Source of the DNA: an uncultured Gemmatimonadota bacterium
GTDB lineage: Bacteria > Gemmatimonadota > Gemmatimonadetes > Gemmatimonadales > Gemmatimonadaceae
Length of the DNA stretch: 37,017 nt
Direction of reading: 5' to 3'
NCBI GenBank assembly: GCA_946480295.1
Contig: CAMLIT010000034.1
Coordinates: 1-37,017, forward strand
The notes under the pieces were generated by a model, which was not told the DNA's origin, made no database searches, and worked only from the letters and a program-made list of their open reading frames with translations. Both the position numbers and the translations under genes were made by a program. Shown here in pieces: positions 34,889 through 37,017 of the stretch; the first letter of the stretch is position 1; each line of letters begins with the position of its first letter.

Positions 34889-34909
34889 AGGCCCTAAAGC
34901 TAACGAGCG

Positions 34910-34944
34910 GCCGGGGCTGGGGCACTCGGCGGTGCAGCCCCGGC
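34910..34944 (-). terminator. Terminator-like hairpin after glnA
   Basis: 10-bp perfect G+C stem (34910-34919 with 34935-34944) with a 15-nt loop, 22 nt past the glnA stop. It is followed on the minus strand by a short GCTTT. Confidence 0.55.
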
Positions 34945-34966
34945 GGGCGTGCGGATCACGCTTCGC

Positions 34967-36298
34967 TCAGTACTTCACCAGGTACTCGTCGAGCTCCCAC
35001 TGGCTCACCTGGCTGATGTAGTCGCGCCACTCCTGGCGCTTCGCGGCGACGTAGTGCGTGGCGATGTGCTTCCCGAGCGCGTCGGTGATCGCGTCGTCCT
35101 TCTCCAGCTCGTCCAGCGCCTCGTTCAGGTCGTGCGGCAGGTCGTCGATGCGCAGCCGGCGCTTCTCGCGGAACGACATCTCCCAGATGTTCTCGTTCAC
35201 CGGCTCCCGGTAGTCCGCCGCCGTCTCGATGCCGTCGAGTCCCGCCGCCAGCATCACGGCGAGGGCGAGATAGGGGTTCGCCGCCGGGTCGGGGGTCCGC
35301 AGCTCCACGCGCGTCCCGGTGCCGCGACGGTCCGGGATGCGGATCATCGGCGAGCGGTTGCGCATCGACCAGGCGACGTTCACCGGCGCCTCGTACCCCG
35401 GCACCAGCCGCTTGTACGAGTTCACGAGCGGGTTGGTGATGGCGCACATCGCCTTCGCGTGGCGCAGCAGGCCGCCGATGTAGTGAAGGGCGGTCGTGCT
35501 CAACTGCCATTCCGCCTTCGGGTCGAAGAAGGCGTTGTCACGGCCGTGGAAGAGGGACTGGTGCGTGTGCATCCCGCTGCCGTTCTGCCCGAAGATCGGC
35601 TTCGGCATGAACGAGGCGACGAGCCCGAACTGCTGCGCGACGTGCTTCACCACGAAGCGGAACGTCGCGATGTTGTCGGCCGTCGTCAGCGCGTCGGCGT
35701 AGCGGAAGTCGATCTCGTGCTGGCCGTGCGCCACCTCGTGGTGTGCCGCCTCGACCTCGAACCCCATCTGCTCGAGGACATCCACCATGGCCCGCCGCGC
35801 ATCCTCCCCGAGGTCCGCCGGCGCGAGGTCGAAGTAGCTGCCGACGTCGTGCGTGACGGTGGTCGCGTCTCCCTCCGCGTTCGGCTTGAAGAGGAAGAAC
35901 TCCGCCTCCATCCCGGCGTTCATCGCGAAGCCCTTCGCCGCGGCCCGGGCGAGCGCCTTCTTCAGCACGCCGCGCGGATCCCCGGGAAAGGGCTGGCCGT
36001 CGGGCATGTTGATGTCGCAGATCAGGCGGCAGATGCGGCTGTTCGGATCGCCCCAGGGAAAGACGTGGAAGGTCGAGAGGTCGGGGGCGAGCAGCATGTC
36101 CGACTCCTCGATGCGGACGAACCCCTCGATCGACGAGCCGTCGAACATGATGTCGCCGTCGAGCGCCTTCTCGAACTGCGACGACGGGATCTCGACGTTC
36201 TTGTTGATGCCGAGGATGTCGGTGAACTGCAGGCGCATGAAGCGGACATTGAGCCGCGCCGCGAGCTCGAGCACGTCCTTCTTCGTGGCGCCCCGCAT
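34967..36298 (-). CDS. glnA: Glutamine synthetase type I (GSI-alpha form)
   Basis: Makes glutamine from glutamate, ammonia and ATP. Landmarks are MFDGSSIEGFVRIEESDM, the metal Glu in NAGMEAEFFLF, HHEVAHGQHEIDFRYADAL, NGSGMHTHQSL, NPLVNSYKRLVPGYEAPV and RVELRTPDPAANPYLALA. The C-terminus (AAKRQEWRDYISQVSQWELD) resembles Bacillus GSI-alpha, and the adenylylation-tyrosine segment of the beta form is absent. Regulation is then likely by feedback, not adenylylation. ATG 36298 gives 443 residues; GTG 36328 would add ten without family support. No ribosome site is clear at either. Confidence 0.97.
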   Translation of the reverse strand: MRGATKKDVLELAARLNVRFMRLQFTDILGINKNVEIPSSQFEKALDGDIMFDGSSIEGFVRIEESDMLLAPDLSTFHVFPWGDPNSRICRLICDINMPDGQPFPGDPRGVLKKALARAAAKGFAMNAGMEAEFFLFKPNAEGDATTVTHDVGSYFDLAPADLGEDARRAMVDVLEQMGFEVEAAHHEVAHGQHEIDFRYADALTTADNIATFRFVVKHVAQQFGLVASFMPKPIFGQNGSGMHTHQSLFHGRDNAFFDPKAEWQLSTTALHYIGGLLRHAKAMCAITNPLVNSYKRLVPGYEAPVNVAWSMRNRSPMIRIPDRRGTGTRVELRTPDPAANPYLALAVMLAAGLDGIETAADYREPVNENIWEMSFREKRRLRIDDLPHDLNEALDELEKDDAITDALGKHIATHYVAAKRQEWRDYISQVSQWELDEYLVKY

Positions 36299-36446
36299 GT
36301 CGGGCACGATGGATCGCGAATGGGTCACGGGTGAGGTGCAGGAGGGTGGGTGCAGCGGCGGTCGAGGCGGCGCGTGCCGGTGACGGTGCTCGGCACACCG
36401 CTTGCCGCCGATGGTGTTCTCAACGACTGCCTCTGGGGGGGACTCA

Positions 36447-36890
36447 ATGAAAGCTCAGGAGATCATGACGAGGGACCCGAGTTGCGTGACGCCGAACGCG
36501 ACCGTTCGGGAAGCCGCTCGGGTCATGAAGGAAGAGAACGTCGGCATCGTTCCGGTGGTCGAATCCAACGCGGACCGCAAGCTGATCGGCGTCGTGACGG
36601 ACCGCGACATCGCCATCCGCTGCATCGCCGAAGGACGGGATGGCAGCTGCCGCGTCAGCGACGTCATGTCTTCCAACGACCTGCAGACGTGCAATCAGAA
36701 CGACGACGTGGACGACGTGATGAGCGCGATGCAGAACGAGCAGGTGCGTCGCATCCCGATCGTGGACGAGCGCGGCTCGCTCGTCGGCATCGTCGCGCAG
36801 GCGGACGTCGCGCGCAAGTCCCGCGACCAGAGCCAGGTGGCCGACACGGTCCAGGACATCTCGAGACCGTCGGAGAAGCACAGCCAGTAA
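36447..36890 (+). CDS. CBS-domain pair protein
   Basis: 147 residues of two CBS domains: MKAQEIMTRDPSCVTPN through LIGVVTDRDIAIRCIAEG, then VSDVMSSNDLQTC through RRIPIVDERGSLVGIVAQAD. Such pairs bind AMP, ATP or other adenosyl ligands and act as energy-linked switches, often in stress. No enzyme domain is fused. ATG 36447 is preceded by a G-run ribosome site (GGGGGG, 6 nt). It diverges from glnA. Confidence 0.93.
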   Translation: MKAQEIMTRDPSCVTPNATVREAARVMKEENVGIVPVVESNADRKLIGVVTDRDIAIRCIAEGRDGSCRVSDVMSSNDLQTCNQNDDVDDVMSAMQNEQVRRIPIVDERGSLVGIVAQADVARKSRDQSQVADTVQDISRPSEKHSQ

Positions 36891-37017
36891 CCGAACAGGG
36901 TCGAGTGGCGAAGGGTCGAGGGGCGGGGGCCCCCACGGCAGCGCCAGCCCCACCCCCCCTTTTAAACGCCCCACCAACCCGGGCCCACAGATCGGGGGGA
37001 AGAGGCAGCGGGCCGAG
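36891..37017. other. Low-complexity end of the window
   Basis: After the CBS stop come a GGGTCGAG direct repeat, long G and C runs and a CCCCCCC-TTTT-AAA patch. The G-run/C-run pair before TTTT could be a crude terminator, but base quality is doubtful. No gene is seen. Confidence 0.4.

Overview
The window is GC-rich bacterial chromosome with densely packed genes, many GTG/TTG starts, ATGA-type overlaps and G+C-rich hairpin terminators. The gene set suggests a Gram-negative soil-type bacterium, most likely Gemmatimonadota or a relative. It includes an arginine cluster with argR, outer-envelope lipoproteins, large secreted M28, M1 and S41 peptidases, two Lys/Ala-rich histone-H1-like proteins, a chromosomal RPA-type replication initiator and an orphan [FeFe]-hydrogenase-like protein. 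The taxonomic call is inference from gene content; no rRNA or tRNA is present to confirm it.

Layout. 1-5.3 kb is arginine biosynthesis: argG (cut by the left edge) and argR on the minus strand, diverging from the overlapping argC-argB-argD-argA unit. Two pairs of ARG-box-like operators, each pair with centres exactly 21 bp apart, lie before argG and between argR and argC. 5.4-9 kb holds a Smr-domain protein, a SAM methyltransferase and a secreted M28 peptidase of the glutamate carboxypeptidase II type. 8.9-11.4 kb holds a hydrogenase-like membrane-anchored protein with three CxC motifs, divergent from a Crp/Fnr regulator. 11.5-16.4 kb holds an alpha/beta hydrolase, an H1-like protein, an SPFH protein, small zinc-ribbon proteins, an OB-HD nuclease-like protein and a cold-shock protein. 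16.4-20.1 kb holds a Lig-Pol LigD, a small coupled ORF, a YggX-like protein and a fatty acid desaturase. 20.2-27.7 kb holds an M1 peptidase lipoprotein, an aldo/keto reductase and a minus-strand run of S41 protease, TolB-like lipoprotein, a 22-codon ORF and a thioredoxin-NHL protein. 27.8-33.6 kb holds a small conserved-looking protein, an RPA-type initiator, an SDR, a cardiolipin-synthase-like protein, a MerR-type regulator, a histidine kinase and the second H1-like protein. 34-37 kb holds a zinc-ribbon membrane protein, glnA (GSI-alpha type) and a CBS-pair protein.

The main discovery is at 23570-25006. The thioredoxin-NHL (NHLRC2-like) gene is usually readable only from an internal codon, because an in-frame TGA lies at 24869-24871. 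That TGA falls exactly on the first redox Cys of the family's C-x-x-C motif (...WTYG-U-INC...). An 8-bp hairpin with an AGUU loop follows, its apical loop 25 nt after the TGA, which fits the bacterial SECIS rules. The gene is best read as a selenoprotein of 478 residues. The Sec machinery (selA, selB, selC, selD) is not in this window and must be elsewhere in the genome if the reading is right.
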